Origin: Nocardia amamiensis NBRC 102102
GTDB lineage: Bacteria; Actinomycetota; Actinomycetes; Mycobacteriales; Mycobacteriaceae
Assembly (NCBI RefSeq): GCF_001612745.1
Contig: NZ_BDBA01000063.1
Location: forward strand, 1 to 64,000
DNA length: 64,000 bases
Direction: 5' to 3'
The position numbers and the translations under genes are program-made. Positions 1 to 8,692 of this stretch are shown one piece after another (positions within the stretch are counted from its first letter, which is position 1; each line of letters opens with the position of its first letter). The notes under the pieces were generated by a model. The model saw nothing but the letters and a program-made list of their open reading frames with translations. It did not search any database and was not told where the DNA came from.

Positions 1-306
1 CGCCGCCCCGAGCCCGACCACCGCGCCGACCGCCAGCGCCTCGTGCACCAGTCCCGCCGCACGCCGGTCGGCGTAGGTCACCGCCTCCAAAGCGGTCGCC
101 GCCGAACCGAATCCGGCCACCGGATGCCACCGCCCGGGATCGCCGAACACCCGATCGAGCGCGAATCCGAGCAGCAGCCCGACTGCGGTGGAAGTCCCCT
201 TCTGCACCCGGCGAGAGTATCGGGTGGCCTCGGCGACCGCCCGCACACCATCCCGTCGCCCACGTGTCACACTCTGTGCCCCTGCGTCGTCGAACTGTTG
301 ACGCAT
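1..306 (-). CDS. cobD: Cobalamin biosynthesis protein CobD/CbiB (5' part only)
   Basis: This is the N-terminal part of adenosylcobinamide-phosphate synthase, the integral membrane enzyme that attaches the aminopropanol arm to cobyric acid in B12 synthesis. The gene continues beyond the left edge. The visible 102 codons include the family hallmark LLLGFALDRVFGDPGRWHPV, followed by a TY.DRR segment and a hydrophobic stretch, which resembles mycobacterial CobD. The start is uncertain. An ATG at 306 opens the frame, but the recognisable protein begins at a GTG at 207, so residues before that may be untranslated. It is divergent from the sigma factor gene at 352. The family call is firm; the start is not. 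Confidence 0.85.
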   Translation of the reverse strand, partial: MRQQFDDAGAQSVTRGRRDGVRAVAEATRYSRRVQKGTSTAVGLLLGFALDRVFGDPGRWHPVAGFGSAATALEAVTYADRRAAGLVHEALAVGAVVGLGAA

Positions 307-351
307 CCATAGACTCGCCCTGCGGGGCCGAACGACGAACGGCGAACAGCA

Positions 352-1305
352 GTGACCTCCGAGCAGTCTTCCTCTGAGCCCCTCGACCAGGCCGAGCTGG
401 CCCGACGGTTCGAGGAGCACCGGCCGTATCTGCGCCGGCTCGCCTACAGCACGCTCGGCAGCCTCACCGACGCCGACGACGTGGTGCAGGAGGCATGGTT
501 GCGGTTGCAGCGCCAGTACGAGGCGGGCACCGCGGGCGAGATCGACAACCTGCTCGCCTGGCTGTCCACCGTGACCGGGCGGCTCGCGCTCGACCATCTC
601 GGCTCCGCCCGGGTGCGCCGCGAACAGTACGTGGGCGAATGGCTGCCGGAGCCGGAGGTCACCAACTGGGACGACCCCGCCGACCGGATCACCCAGGACG
701 AGCGGGTCACCACCGCGCTGCTGGTCGTTCTCGAATCCCTGTCTCCGGCCGAGCGCACCGCGTTCGTCCTGCAAGACGTCTTCGGCATGAGCGGCCCGGA
801 GGTCGCCGAGGTGGTCGGCCGCACCCCGGCCGCGGTGCGCCAGCTGGCCTCCCGGGCCCGCAAGCGAGTCGAGGACGGCACCCCGCGCTTCCCCGCGTCA
901 CCGGACGAGCAGAAGAAGGTCGTGTCGGCCTTCGCGCTGGCCTGGCGTTCCGGCGATCTCGCCGCTCTGCTCGGCGTGCTCGACGCCAAGGTGAGCCTCA
1001 CCGCCGACGGCGGCGGCAAGGTGCCCGCCATCCGGCAGCCCGTGCACGGCGCCGAACTGGTGGCCAAGATGCTGCTCGGCTGGTACCACGCGCCATCCGC
1101 CGTGGGAGCCTGGGGGCGCGCGGTGCTGGTCAACGGCCAGCCCGGCCTGGTGGTGTTCGACGGCACGCACACCGGCGTCTTCTCCTTCACCGTCGACGAC
1201 GGCCGCATCGTCGCGATCGATGTGGTCCGCAACCCGGACAAGCTGCACGACCTGCCCTCCACCGATCAGCCCGACTGGTACCTGGGCCGGACCGAGCACG
1301 AGTAG
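352..1305 (+). CDS. ECF41-type RNA polymerase sigma factor (SigJ-like) with SnoaL-like C-terminal domain
   Basis: The 317-residue protein has sigma region 2 (about residues 20-85, with a DADDVVQEAWLRL segment), region 4 (about 125-170, with SGPEVAEVVGRTP) and a C-terminal NTF2/SnoaL-like domain (about 185-310). Motifs typical of ECF41 factors are visible: WLPEP after region 2, DGGGK at the start of the C-terminal domain, and NPDKL near its end. In this family the C-terminal domain acts as a built-in modulator replacing an anti-sigma factor. ECF41 genes usually sit beside a carboxymuconolactone decarboxylase, oxidoreductase or epimerase gene; none is next to this one. The start is a GTG with a weak ribosome binding site. 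Confidence 0.88.
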   Translation: MTSEQSSSEPLDQAELARRFEEHRPYLRRLAYSTLGSLTDADDVVQEAWLRLQRQYEAGTAGEIDNLLAWLSTVTGRLALDHLGSARVRREQYVGEWLPEPEVTNWDDPADRITQDERVTTALLVVLESLSPAERTAFVLQDVFGMSGPEVAEVVGRTPAAVRQLASRARKRVEDGTPRFPASPDEQKKVVSAFALAWRSGDLAALLGVLDAKVSLTADGGGKVPAIRQPVHGAELVAKMLLGWYHAPSAVGAWGRAVLVNGQPGLVVFDGTHTGVFSFTVDDGRIVAIDVVRNPDKLHDLPSTDQPDWYLGRTEHE

Positions 1306-1568
1306 CCGCTTGCCGCGACGGCTCGGGTCGGCCCGCGGGAAGACGACGGCGCGACCCGCGTGCTCACCTGTGGTCGATGGCGGTACCGTCGCTTTCGCCC
1401 ACGGTCGGCGTGATGCCGAGCGTCGGCGAAACCCGTGCCCAGCGGCTACTTCGAACAACAGCAACCGACCCGGATGCCCTGAGCAGAGCGGCAGATTGCC
1501 GAGCGCACCTCATGGGCTGCCCTTCCCCGACCGGCCCTTGGGCGAGCACGGGTAGCCGCGTGGGCGCC

Positions 1569-1893
1569 GATCCCGGTGCGCCGCGCTCGCGTCCACTCAG
1601 CCCGCGACACCGAGCGGACGCGAACACCCGTGCGCAGCCGCGACTTCCACCGAGGCCAGGCGGCCGGCGTCAGCGGTGAGACCATGGGCCAAGTCGGGGT
1701 GCGCGGAGCACGCGTCCTTCCAGCCGAGACGCGATCCCGGTGCGCCGCGCTCGCGTCCACTCAGCCCGCGACACCGAGCGGACGCGAATAGCCGTGCGCA
1801 GCCGCGACTTCCGCCGAGGCCAGGCGGCCGGCGTCAGCGGTGAGACCGTGGGCCAGGTCGGGGTTCGCCGAGCACGCGTCCTTCCAGCCGAGA
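1569..1893. repeat. Tandem duplication of the 3' end of ald
   Basis: Bases 1569-1729 and 1733-1893 are about 161 bp direct repeats at a 164 bp offset, differing at seven positions (about 96% identical by eye). The right copy contains the last 44 or so codons and the stop of the alanine dehydrogenase gene. The left copy is an orphan fragment downstream of it, whose reading frame still ends at the same stop. The rest of 1306-1568 shows no gene. Confidence 0.85.
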
Positions 1894-2870
1894 TCGGCGA
1901 TCGCGCGAACGTAGGGCAGTGTGGCGTTGGTGAGCGCGATCGTCGAGGTGTGCGGCACCGCGCCGGGCATGTTGGTGACGCAATAGAACAGCGAGTCGGC
2001 CACACGGAAGGTGGGATTCGAATGCGTCGTCGGCCGTGAGGAGGCGAAGCAGCCACCCTGGTCGATGGAGATGTCCACCAGCACCGCGCCGGGTCGCATA
2101 CCCGCGACGAGATCGTCGGAGACCAGTCTCGGCGCACGCGCGCCGGGGACCAGCACCGCGCCGATCACCAGGTCGGCCGACAACACCGCGCGCTGGATCT
2201 CCGCGGCGTTCGACGCGATCGTGGTGACCCGGCCGCCGAAGCGGGCATCGAGGTCGCGCAACCGCTGCAAGTTGGTGTCCAGCACACTCACCCGGGCACC
2301 CATCCCGACGGCGACCGTGGCCGCGTTCGAGCCCGCGACGCCACCGCCGAGCACGACCACCTCCGCCGGGCGCACCCCGGGGACGCCGCCGGGCAGCAGT
2401 CCGGCGCCGCCGAGCGGGGCCATCAGGTGGTAGGCGCCGACTTGCGTACCGAGTTTGCCCGCGATCTCGCTCATCGGGGCCAGCAGCGGCAGCGACCCAT
2501 CAGGGGCGCGCACCATCTCATAGGCGACGGCCGTGATCCCCGAGCGGAGAACGGCGTCGGTGCACTCGCGCGAAGCGGCCAGGTGCAGGAAGGTGAACAG
2601 CACCTGGCCGCGGCGCATGCGCGGATACTCCTGCGCGATCGGCTCCTTCACCTTCAACACCAACTCGGCGTCCCACCACACCGCGTCGGCGTCCGCGACC
2701 AGCCGCGCACCGGCCGCGGCGTACTCGGCGTCGGGGAAACCCGAGCCGATGCCCGCGCCCGCCTGCACCAGCACCTCGTGTCCGTGCCCGGCCAGTTCCC
2801 CGGCGCCCGCCGGAGTCAGTGCCACCCGGAACTCCTGCTCCTTGACCTCCCGCGGTACTCCGATCCTCAT
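1761..2870 (-). CDS. ald: Alanine dehydrogenase
   Basis: The enzyme reversibly converts L-alanine to pyruvate and ammonia with NAD+, and in mycobacteria it also balances NADH by glyoxylate amination. The start MRIGVPREVKEQEFRVALTP is the family signature. Catalytic Lys75 (in KVKEP) and His96 (in FLHLA) fall at the same numbers as in the M. tuberculosis enzyme, and the Rossmann motif LGGGVAGSNAA follows at about residue 175. The length of 369 residues is normal. An open frame extends upstream but is not protein-like, so the ATG at 2870 is chosen. The 3' end is duplicated downstream (see the repeat). Confidence 0.95.
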   Translation of the reverse strand: MRIGVPREVKEQEFRVALTPAGAGELAGHGHEVLVQAGAGIGSGFPDAEYAAAGARLVADADAVWWDAELVLKVKEPIAQEYPRMRRGQVLFTFLHLAASRECTDAVLRSGITAVAYEMVRAPDGSLPLLAPMSEIAGKLGTQVGAYHLMAPLGGAGLLPGGVPGVRPAEVVVLGGGVAGSNAATVAVGMGARVSVLDTNLQRLRDLDARFGGRVTTIASNAAEIQRAVLSADLVIGAVLVPGARAPRLVSDDLVAGMRPGAVLVDISIDQGGCFASSRPTTHSNPTFRVADSLFYCVTNMPGAVPHTSTIALTNATLPYVRAIADLGWKDACSANPDLAHGLTADAGRLASAEVAAAHGYSRPLGVAG

Positions 2871-3003
2871 ACCGCCATCGTCGCCCCGTGGCCGGGCCCG
2901 CGCCACGACCGACGCGCCGATCGCGCACGGCGACCACCCGGTCCGGTTTTTCCTGCGACTTTCTCGGCACGTTGCCCACCTGGGGCAGGCAACCGCTCTC
3001 GAC

Positions 3004-3822
3004 TCAGACGCTGGCCACCCGACCCAAGGGCGGAATCCGCAGCTGCTCGGCGCGACCGGCATAGCCGAACACGCGGGACAGGTGGTCGAGCGTTTCACTG
3101 AAGTGCGCCCACCCATCGCCGTGGACCGGCACGATCAGGGCATCACCGAGCACTTCGGCGGCCAGCAGGGCGGTGCGCGCGTTCAAGGTGGCGTCGGCGT
3201 CGCCGAAGAGACCGATGTTCGCGGCGCCGACGTTGAGCACGGCGATATCGACGCGGCCGATTCGCTCGACGATTCGCTCGACCACCTGCACGGAGGCGTT
3301 GTCCCCCGAGACGTACACCGTCGGCTCCCCGTCGGCGCGCAACACGAACCCGGTGACGATTCCGGTGATCGGCTCGCATCCCTCGGGGCCGTGCAGGGCG
3401 GGCACTCCGGTCACCTGGACGCCCTGCACGGTGACGGTCTCCCAGTTCTCGAGTCCGCGCACACCGGCGATCCGGGTAGCGGCACCGGGGGTGGACAGCA
3501 CGGTCGGCACGGTGGTCAGGAATTCCCGGCCGCTGAAGTCCAGGTTGTCGGCGTGTTCATCGTGCGATAGGAGCACGACGTCCACCGGGCCGACCTCCTG
3601 CGGTGACACCGCGGGCCCGATCAGTTTGTGCAATGTGACGCGCCCCGGATAGTCGCCCGGCTGGTCGAAGGTGGGGTCGGTCAGCCAGGTGCTGCCCGCG
3701 TAGCGAAACCGCAGTGTGGGGCCACCGACGTGCAGGACTTCGAACGCGGTCCGTTCGATGGTGTCGCCCGCACCGCCCTGACGCTCGGATCGGTCTTGCG
3801 CTATGGAGATCTGCTCGCTCAT
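3004..3822 (-). CDS. UlaG-like metallo-beta-lactamase-fold hydrolase
   Basis: This is a predicted cytosolic metal-dependent hydrolase of the MBL superfamily, UlaG/lactonase-like branch. The metal motif SHDEHADNLD (HxxxHxD type) is present, then a PALHGPEG segment, a VSGDNAS segment supplying the bridging Asp, and a terminal HGDGWAHF histidine. No substrate can be inferred. The frame opens at 3924, and upstream Met codons at 3903 and 3822 are possible starts. The stretch in between encodes the low-complexity SERSER sequence produced by a GCGAGC-rich repeat common at Nocardia start regions, so I use 3822. It is divergent from the GlxA-type regulator at 3975. Confidence 0.75.
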   Translation of the reverse strand: MSEQISIAQDRSERQGGAGDTIERTAFEVLHVGGPTLRFRYAGSTWLTDPTFDQPGDYPGRVTLHKLIGPAVSPQEVGPVDVVLLSHDEHADNLDFSGREFLTTVPTVLSTPGAATRIAGVRGLENWETVTVQGVQVTGVPALHGPEGCEPITGIVTGFVLRADGEPTVYVSGDNASVQVVERIVERIGRVDIAVLNVGAANIGLFGDADATLNARTALLAAEVLGDALIVPVHGDGWAHFSETLDHLSRVFGYAGRAEQLRIPPLGRVASV

Positions 3823-3974
3823 GCCTGCGCCCTCGCTCACGCTCGGCTCCGGCACGAGCGAGTGCTCGGCTGTGTTCATTGTTCGCTCGCTGCGCTCGCT
3901 CATGCCGTTGATCTTGTCGAGCACGAACGTATACCAACAGTGGCCCGTAAGCCGCCTATCGCTAAGATCAGGCC

Positions 3975-4967
3975 ATGCGCACAGTGGCCGTCATTGCCTT
4001 CGACGGAATCAGCCCGTTCCACCTGTCCGTCCCCTCCCTCGTTTTCGGACGGGTAGGGGCGGGCGGCCCTGCGCCATACCAGGTGGACGTATGCGCCGAG
4101 CAGCCCGGAATGCTGCATACTCCCGCAGGTTTCGACATCGATGTGCGCCACGGCCTCGAAACGTTCACCCGCGCCGAGACGATCGTGATTCCGAGCTGGG
4201 AGCCCGGCATGCCGCTGTCCGCCGAGCTGCGCTCGGCGCTGCACACCGCACACGCCCGCGGCGCGAGGATCGTCGGCCTGTGCCTCGGCTCCTGGGCGGT
4301 GGCCGCCAGCGGCTTGGCCGACGGACGCGAGGTGACCACACACTGGGCCGCCGCCGCGGAACTGGCCCGCGCGTTCCCCGCGGTCCGCGTCCGCGCCGAC
4401 ACCCTCTGGTCGGACCTGGGCGACATCGTCACCTCCGCGGGTGTCGCCGCCGCCCTCGACTGCTGCCTGCACCTGGTTCGCTGCGATCTGGGCAGCAAAT
4501 CGGCAACCGAACTCGCCCGAGCGCTGGTCACCGCCCCGCACCGCAGCGGCTCGCAAGCGCAGTACATTCCGGTCGCGGTCCCCGAGGCCACCGACGACGA
4601 TCCGATCGAGCGCGCCATGGTCTGGGCGCGAACGCATCTCAGCGACCCGATCGACCTGGACAGCTGGGCGCGGGTGGCGCTCATGTCGCGGCGCACCTTC
4701 ACCCGCCGCTTCCGCGACCGCACCGGCAGCAGTCCGCAGCAGTGGCTGCTGCTGCAACGCACCGACCGCGCACGACTGCTGCTGGAGTCCACCGCCGACT
4801 CCGTGGAGCGCATCGCCACCGACACCGGCTTCGGCACGGCGGTGAGCCTACGCCACCACTTCCACCGCATCCTCGGCACCAGCCCGGCCGCCCACCGGGC
4901 AAGCTTCGCTCCGGCCACCCCACCTGTCCCGGTCCGCGGGCGGACTTTGCGACCGCTAAGTTCGTGA
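3975..4967 (+). CDS. GlxA family transcriptional regulator (DJ-1/PfpI domain plus AraC HTH)
   Basis: The 330-residue regulator has an N-terminal DJ-1/PfpI-like domain (about 1-185) with the nucleophile-elbow Cys103 in VGLCLGSWA. A C-terminal AraC-type double helix-turn-helix (about 215-315) follows, with WARVALMSRRTFTRRFRDRT and a second helix in the ATDTGFG segment. Such proteins are cytosolic activators whose ligand is usually unknown. The stop is 2 bp before the ATG of the carbonic anhydrase gene, so the two are probably co-transcribed and translationally coupled. Confidence 0.9.
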   Translation: MRTVAVIAFDGISPFHLSVPSLVFGRVGAGGPAPYQVDVCAEQPGMLHTPAGFDIDVRHGLETFTRAETIVIPSWEPGMPLSAELRSALHTAHARGARIVGLCLGSWAVAASGLADGREVTTHWAAAAELARAFPAVRVRADTLWSDLGDIVTSAGVAAALDCCLHLVRCDLGSKSATELARALVTAPHRSGSQAQYIPVAVPEATDDDPIERAMVWARTHLSDPIDLDSWARVALMSRRTFTRRFRDRTGSSPQQWLLLQRTDRARLLLESTADSVERIATDTGFGTAVSLRHHFHRILGTSPAAHRASFAPATPPVPVRGRTLRPLSS

Positions 4968-4969
4968 TC

Positions 4970-5485
4970 ATGCGGATTCAGCTGGGCGAGTATGCGCCGG
5001 AGATCGAGGAGAGCGCGTGGATCGCGCCGAATGCCACGGTGATCGGCCGTGTGCGGCTCGCGGGCGAGGTGAGCGTCTGGTACGGCGCGGTGCTGCGCGG
5101 CGACCTGGAGGGAATCGAGGTCGGCGCCGGCAGCAATATCCAGGACGGCTGTGTACTGCACGCCGACCCGGGCTTCCCGCTCACTGTCGGCGCCGGGGTC
5201 TCAGTGGGACACAACGCGATCCTGCACGGCTGTACCATCGGCGACGACGTGCTGGTCGGCATGGGCGCCACCATTCTCAACGGCGCCACCGTCGGGGCGG
5301 GCAGCCTGATCGCGGCCAACGCGCTGATCCCGGAGGGTGCGCACATTCCGCCCGGCTCACTGGTTGCGGGCGTGCCGGGCAAGGTCCGCAGGGAGCTCGG
5401 CCCCGAGGAGCAAGATCGCATTCGCCTGAATGCGACTGTCTACATAGCAAATACGGCCCAGCATCGCACGGCAAATGAGCTGTGA
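4970..5485 (+). CDS. Gamma-class carbonic anhydrase family protein
   Basis: The 171-residue protein is built almost entirely of left-handed beta-helix hexapeptide repeats. The zinc-ligand histidines expected for gamma-carbonic anhydrases are His64, His81 and His86 (in CVLHAD, VGHNAILHG). The likely role is reversible CO2 hydration or, as in many of these YrdA/PaaY-type trimers, thioesterase-like or uncharacterised metal chemistry. It follows the GlxA regulator with a 2 bp gap, which also fixes the ATG at 4970. Confidence 0.92.
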   Translation: MRIQLGEYAPEIEESAWIAPNATVIGRVRLAGEVSVWYGAVLRGDLEGIEVGAGSNIQDGCVLHADPGFPLTVGAGVSVGHNAILHGCTIGDDVLVGMGATILNGATVGAGSLIAANALIPEGAHIPPGSLVAGVPGKVRRELGPEEQDRIRLNATVYIANTAQHRTANEL

Positions 5486-5652
5486 TACAGAGCACATTGA
5501 TCAAGTGTCCAGCAGAAATCGCTGATAACATTCAGCCAGCGTGCCCGGCGACCCGGGCTCTCCTGTCGACACGGTTGTCGTGCGACTTGTAGCGCAGTGG
5601 GGAACCCACCCGGGTCGGTGGGTGGGCGAGCGTGCAGGCAGGAGGTATCACG

Positions 5653-5838
5653 GTGTCGTACGTGCAGTCGGGTGTGCATCGGCCCAAGGGCAGGATCAGC
5701 ATCGCCGACATCGCGGCCCAGCCCGGTGGAGTCGAGGCACTCCAGCGCCGGGTTCATGAATTGCGTTCCCGTGGCGTGGATTTCGCCGCGAATGCGATCG
5801 AGAAGGAAATGGCCGAGCTGGATCTGCCGCGCCAATGA
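5653..5838 (+). CDS. Small hypothetical protein (61 aa)
   Basis: The gene is short but has an excellent Shine-Dalgarno (GGAGG at 5641-5645, 7 bp before the GTG), which decides this start over a GTG at 5632. The product is hydrophilic and mostly helical, with segments VHRPKGRISIADIAAQ, ALQRRVHELRSRG and FAANAIEKEMAELDLP. It has no signal peptide or membrane segment. I do not recognise a family. It stands alone between the carbonic anhydrase gene and the convergent PAS-protein gene. Confidence 0.6.
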   Translation: MSYVQSGVHRPKGRISIADIAAQPGGVEALQRRVHELRSRGVDFAANAIEKEMAELDLPRQ

Positions 5839-5861
5839 CTTCGACGCCACGGTCACCGCGG

Positions 5862-6860
5862 TCACGATACCGCGCTGACCGTGGCGAGCCCTGCCGTGGT
5901 GTGCTGATCCAGCGCCATCAACGCGGCCCGCACCCGCACCGGTTGCCAACCACCGTCGAGTCGCCGGATGCGCACCGTCCCTTCGGTGCGATGCCGTGCC
6001 AGATCGCGTGACATGGTCCGCGCCGCCTCCAGATCGTCCGGATGGATTTGCGGCGGCGGCTGACCGGGGAGGTCCTCCCAGGCGATGCCGGGCATGGGCG
6101 CGCCGATCCACCGGATCAGCCGCAGCGAGCGCAGATTGACGATCGCGCGGTATTCGCCGGGCTCCGCCGATGCTTCCAGCAGGGTGTACTCCAGGATCAT
6201 CGGCGGCGGCGCGAGGGAGACCGCCATGGCCGAGCCGATGTCCTGGGTCACGCCGCGAATCAGCACCTGGCGCGCGCCCGAGTCGTCGCGCTCCTCGACG
6301 ATCCGGCAGGCGAAATGCCCGGCACGCAACGCGTCATCGTCGCGACGGATGGTCCAGACCGCCTGATGCTCGGTACCCGGCGCCGAGTTGACGATCTTGG
6401 CCAGCGCTTCGCTCTCGTCGCGGTTGGTGACCAGCCTGGTGAACGCACCGGCGATAGCCAGCTCGGCGGCACGGTTCTCCGGTGCGACACCGTACAGGTC
6501 CAGCAGATCGATGCTGCGCACCGAGCGATTGGTGGTGAGATCGAAATACCACGCGCCCATCGGATCCGGAGACGTGACCGGCTCCCGCACCGGCCCAACC
6601 CACAGCCGCACACCGTGTACGCGCCCCGGCGCGATGAGCAGCGGCTCGGCGCGCACCATGCGCCGACCGTCCGGTGAGACCCGCGCGACCGGCGCACCGG
6701 TGGCGCACGCCTGCCGCAGCGCCGACTCCGCATCGTCCCGAGACAAGGGATTGCGCAGGATATTGGTCAGCGGCACGAACGACTTCGGCGCCGTCCCCAG
6801 CGCGATGACTCGCCCGGGGAAGCCCGAAAAGCATTCGACCAGAATCCATTTCGTCGTCAT
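5862..6860 (-). CDS. PAS-like (DUF5593-type) sensor protein
   Basis: The 332-residue soluble protein appears to have an N-terminal domain (about 1-90) followed by two PAS-like domains: one around 95-210, where MGAWYFDLTTNRSVRS and a TIRRDD segment are visible, and one around 225-325, with WIGAPMPGIAWEDLPGQ, IHPDD and VRIRRLDGGWQPV. It lacks any kinase, cyclase or HTH output module, so it is either a stand-alone ligand sensor or one partner of a two-protein switch. The DUF5593 naming is from memory of similar Nocardia/Rhodococcus proteins. Confidence 0.7.
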   Translation of the reverse strand: MTTKWILVECFSGFPGRVIALGTAPKSFVPLTNILRNPLSRDDAESALRQACATGAPVARVSPDGRRMVRAEPLLIAPGRVHGVRLWVGPVREPVTSPDPMGAWYFDLTTNRSVRSIDLLDLYGVAPENRAAELAIAGAFTRLVTNRDESEALAKIVNSAPGTEHQAVWTIRRDDDALRAGHFACRIVEERDDSGARQVLIRGVTQDIGSAMAVSLAPPPMILEYTLLEASAEPGEYRAIVNLRSLRLIRWIGAPMPGIAWEDLPGQPPPQIHPDDLEAARTMSRDLARHRTEGTVRIRRLDGGWQPVRVRAALMALDQHTTAGLATVSAVS

Positions 6861-6986
6861 CCAACTCTCCCCCGAGCCGCGCCGCCCCCGGCATTCCTTT
6901 CGTCGATAGTCTCCTGTATGGTGAGATGCGTTCGGCCAGTTGCCATTCCGCCAATACCCGTCCCTGTCCGAATGCCGTGCGCGCGG

Positions 6987-7799
6987 TCAGGAACGGAATA
7001 CCATGTCCAGCACCCGTTCGTGGTACGACCCAGCGATTCTTGTGACCAGATCCACAACAATGGCGTCCAATCCGACCAGCACCTTCGCCTCGCCGCGCGC
7101 GACACCGCGCAGGATCGTCCGTGCCGCCGCGGCCGGACTGGTCCGCGCCACCCGGCCCTCGAATCGCCGCACCAGCTCGGCCGCGTCGACACCTGGCGCG
7201 ACGCTCGCCGACCGCGCGATGCCGGTGAGCACACCGCCGGGGTACACGCCGGTGACCCGCACGCTCCCGCCTGCCGCTCGCATGTCCTGGCGCAGCGAAT
7301 CGGTGAACCCGCGCACGGCGAACTTCGCCGCGCTGTAGGGCGCGTGGCGTGCCACGGCCACCAACCCCAGCGCCGACGACATATTGACCACGTGCGCGCG
7401 CTCGGCCGTCAGCAGATGCGGCAGAAACGCCTTGGTGCCGTTGACCACACCCCAGAAATCGACGTCCATCACCTGTTCGAAATCGCCGAAAGGCGACTCG
7501 GCCACGCTCCCGACGTGCAGGATCCCCGCGTTGTTGAACAGCGCCTCGACCCGCCCGAAGCGAGCGACGGCTTGTTCCGCGTGCGCGAGCACGGCCTGCC
7601 GATCGGTGACGTCCACCGTGCTCACCATCGGCTCCCGGCCGGCGGCCGCGCACAGCGCCCCGGTCTCCGCGACGGCCTCCGCAGACTTGTCCGACACCGC
7701 CAGCCACGCTCCCGCACCGGCCAGCGCTACCGCCAACTCCCGGCCGATCCCGGAGCCCGCTCCCGTGACCGCCACTACTAGATTCGCGAAATATCCCAT
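6987..7799 (-). CDS. SDR family oxidoreductase
   Basis: This classical short-chain dehydrogenase has 270 residues. The nucleotide-binding motif TGAGSGIGRELA is at about residues 12-23, the NNAG motif at about 88, the catalytic serine lies in MSSALG, and the YSAAK motif carries the catalytic Tyr and Lys. The cofactor is probably NAD(P); the substrate is unknown. It is divergent from the TetR gene at 8069, which makes repression by that TetR the simplest hypothesis, although no clear palindrome was seen between them. Confidence 0.9.
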   Translation of the reverse strand: MGYFANLVVAVTGAGSGIGRELAVALAGAGAWLAVSDKSAEAVAETGALCAAAGREPMVSTVDVTDRQAVLAHAEQAVARFGRVEALFNNAGILHVGSVAESPFGDFEQVMDVDFWGVVNGTKAFLPHLLTAERAHVVNMSSALGLVAVARHAPYSAAKFAVRGFTDSLRQDMRAAGGSVRVTGVYPGGVLTGIARSASVAPGVDAAELVRRFEGRVARTSPAAAARTILRGVARGEAKVLVGLDAIVVDLVTRIAGSYHERVLDMVFRS

Positions 7800-8068
7800 G
7801 GCCCAACCCCTTTCCGCGCCAGCCGATGGTGCGGCCGAGCGCCAACCACAGGCTAGTCAGTCGAATCTGGACATGCGACCTGCTGATCCGAGGCGACCCG
7901 TGCGCACGTCGACCCGACCGGCGGCTCTCGCTCGCCGCCGCACGGGGTTCGGCAATGCCCGGTCACGCTTGGCCGACCCAATGAAATAATGAACGTCCCG
8001 TCCGCACCCGTCGCGATGCCGCGCCCCACCGGCCACGGCCTGGCCGCGCCGAACATACTGGAGATCCG

Positions 8069-8692
8069 ATGCCCACCCTCTCGCCCATGCTGCAGCGCAT
8101 CCTGGAGAAACCGGTCGCCGACGGCGAAAAGCTGCTGGAAAGCGCACTCTCGGCGTTTCTGGACTTCGGCATCAAGCGGACCAGCATGGGCGAGATCGCC
8201 CGCCGCGCGGGGATCAGCCCGGCCACGCTGTACCGGCGCTACGAGTCGAAGAACGACCTCGTCGAGGCGGTGAGCGTGCGGGAGGCGCAGCGCTTCGTCG
8301 CCGGCATCGACAAGCGGGTGCAGACCGTGTCCGGCACCGAGGACCAGCTGGTGGAGATCTTCGTCGCGTTCATCACCGCCGTCGCGGGCAATGAACTGCT
8401 GCGCAGGCTGCTGCGGACCGAGCCCGACCTGATCCTGCCCCGCCTCACCACCGATGCCGGGCCGGTCCTCGCCGTCGGCCGCGACTATCTGGCAGGCAAG
8501 CTGCGCCAGCTACGGGATACCGGTGGGACGCACGATTTCGACGCCGACCTGGTCGCCGAGATCATGGCCCGGCTGGCGCTGTCGCTCGCGCTCACCCCCG
8601 ACGGCCTGATACCGGCCACCGACCAGAACGCCGCACGCGAGTTCGCCCGCCGCACCCTGCTGCCGATGGTCGGCGTCCAGCTCAGCGCGTAA
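8069..8692 (+). CDS. TetR/AcrR family transcriptional regulator
   Basis: The 207-residue protein has an N-terminal HTH (about 20-65) with the family pattern TSMGEIARRAGISPATLYRR and a helical ligand/dimerisation domain. The ATG at 8069 follows a GGAGA ribosome binding site. It is divergent from the SDR gene, its probable target. Its last 183 bases are overlapped on the opposite strand by the open 3' end of the methyltransferase gene. Confidence 0.9.
   Translation: MPTLSPMLQRILEKPVADGEKLLESALSAFLDFGIKRTSMGEIARRAGISPATLYRRYESKNDLVEAVSVREAQRFVAGIDKRVQTVSGTEDQLVEIFVAFITAVAGNELLRRLLRTEPDLILPRLTTDAGPVLAVGRDYLAGKLRQLRDTGGTHDFDADLVAEIMARLALSLALTPDGLIPATDQNAAREFARRTLLPMVGVQLSA

Noticed and set aside
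444..1262. Long open frame opposite the ECF sigma factor
   Set aside because: High-GC antisense shadow: Ser/Thr/Arg-rich product, no ribosome binding site, no domain, while the sense gene has clear family motifs.
1446..1791. Short frames on both strands in the ald duplication
   Set aside because: They arise because the ald tail is repeated; the plus-strand products are Arg-rich and have no start signals.
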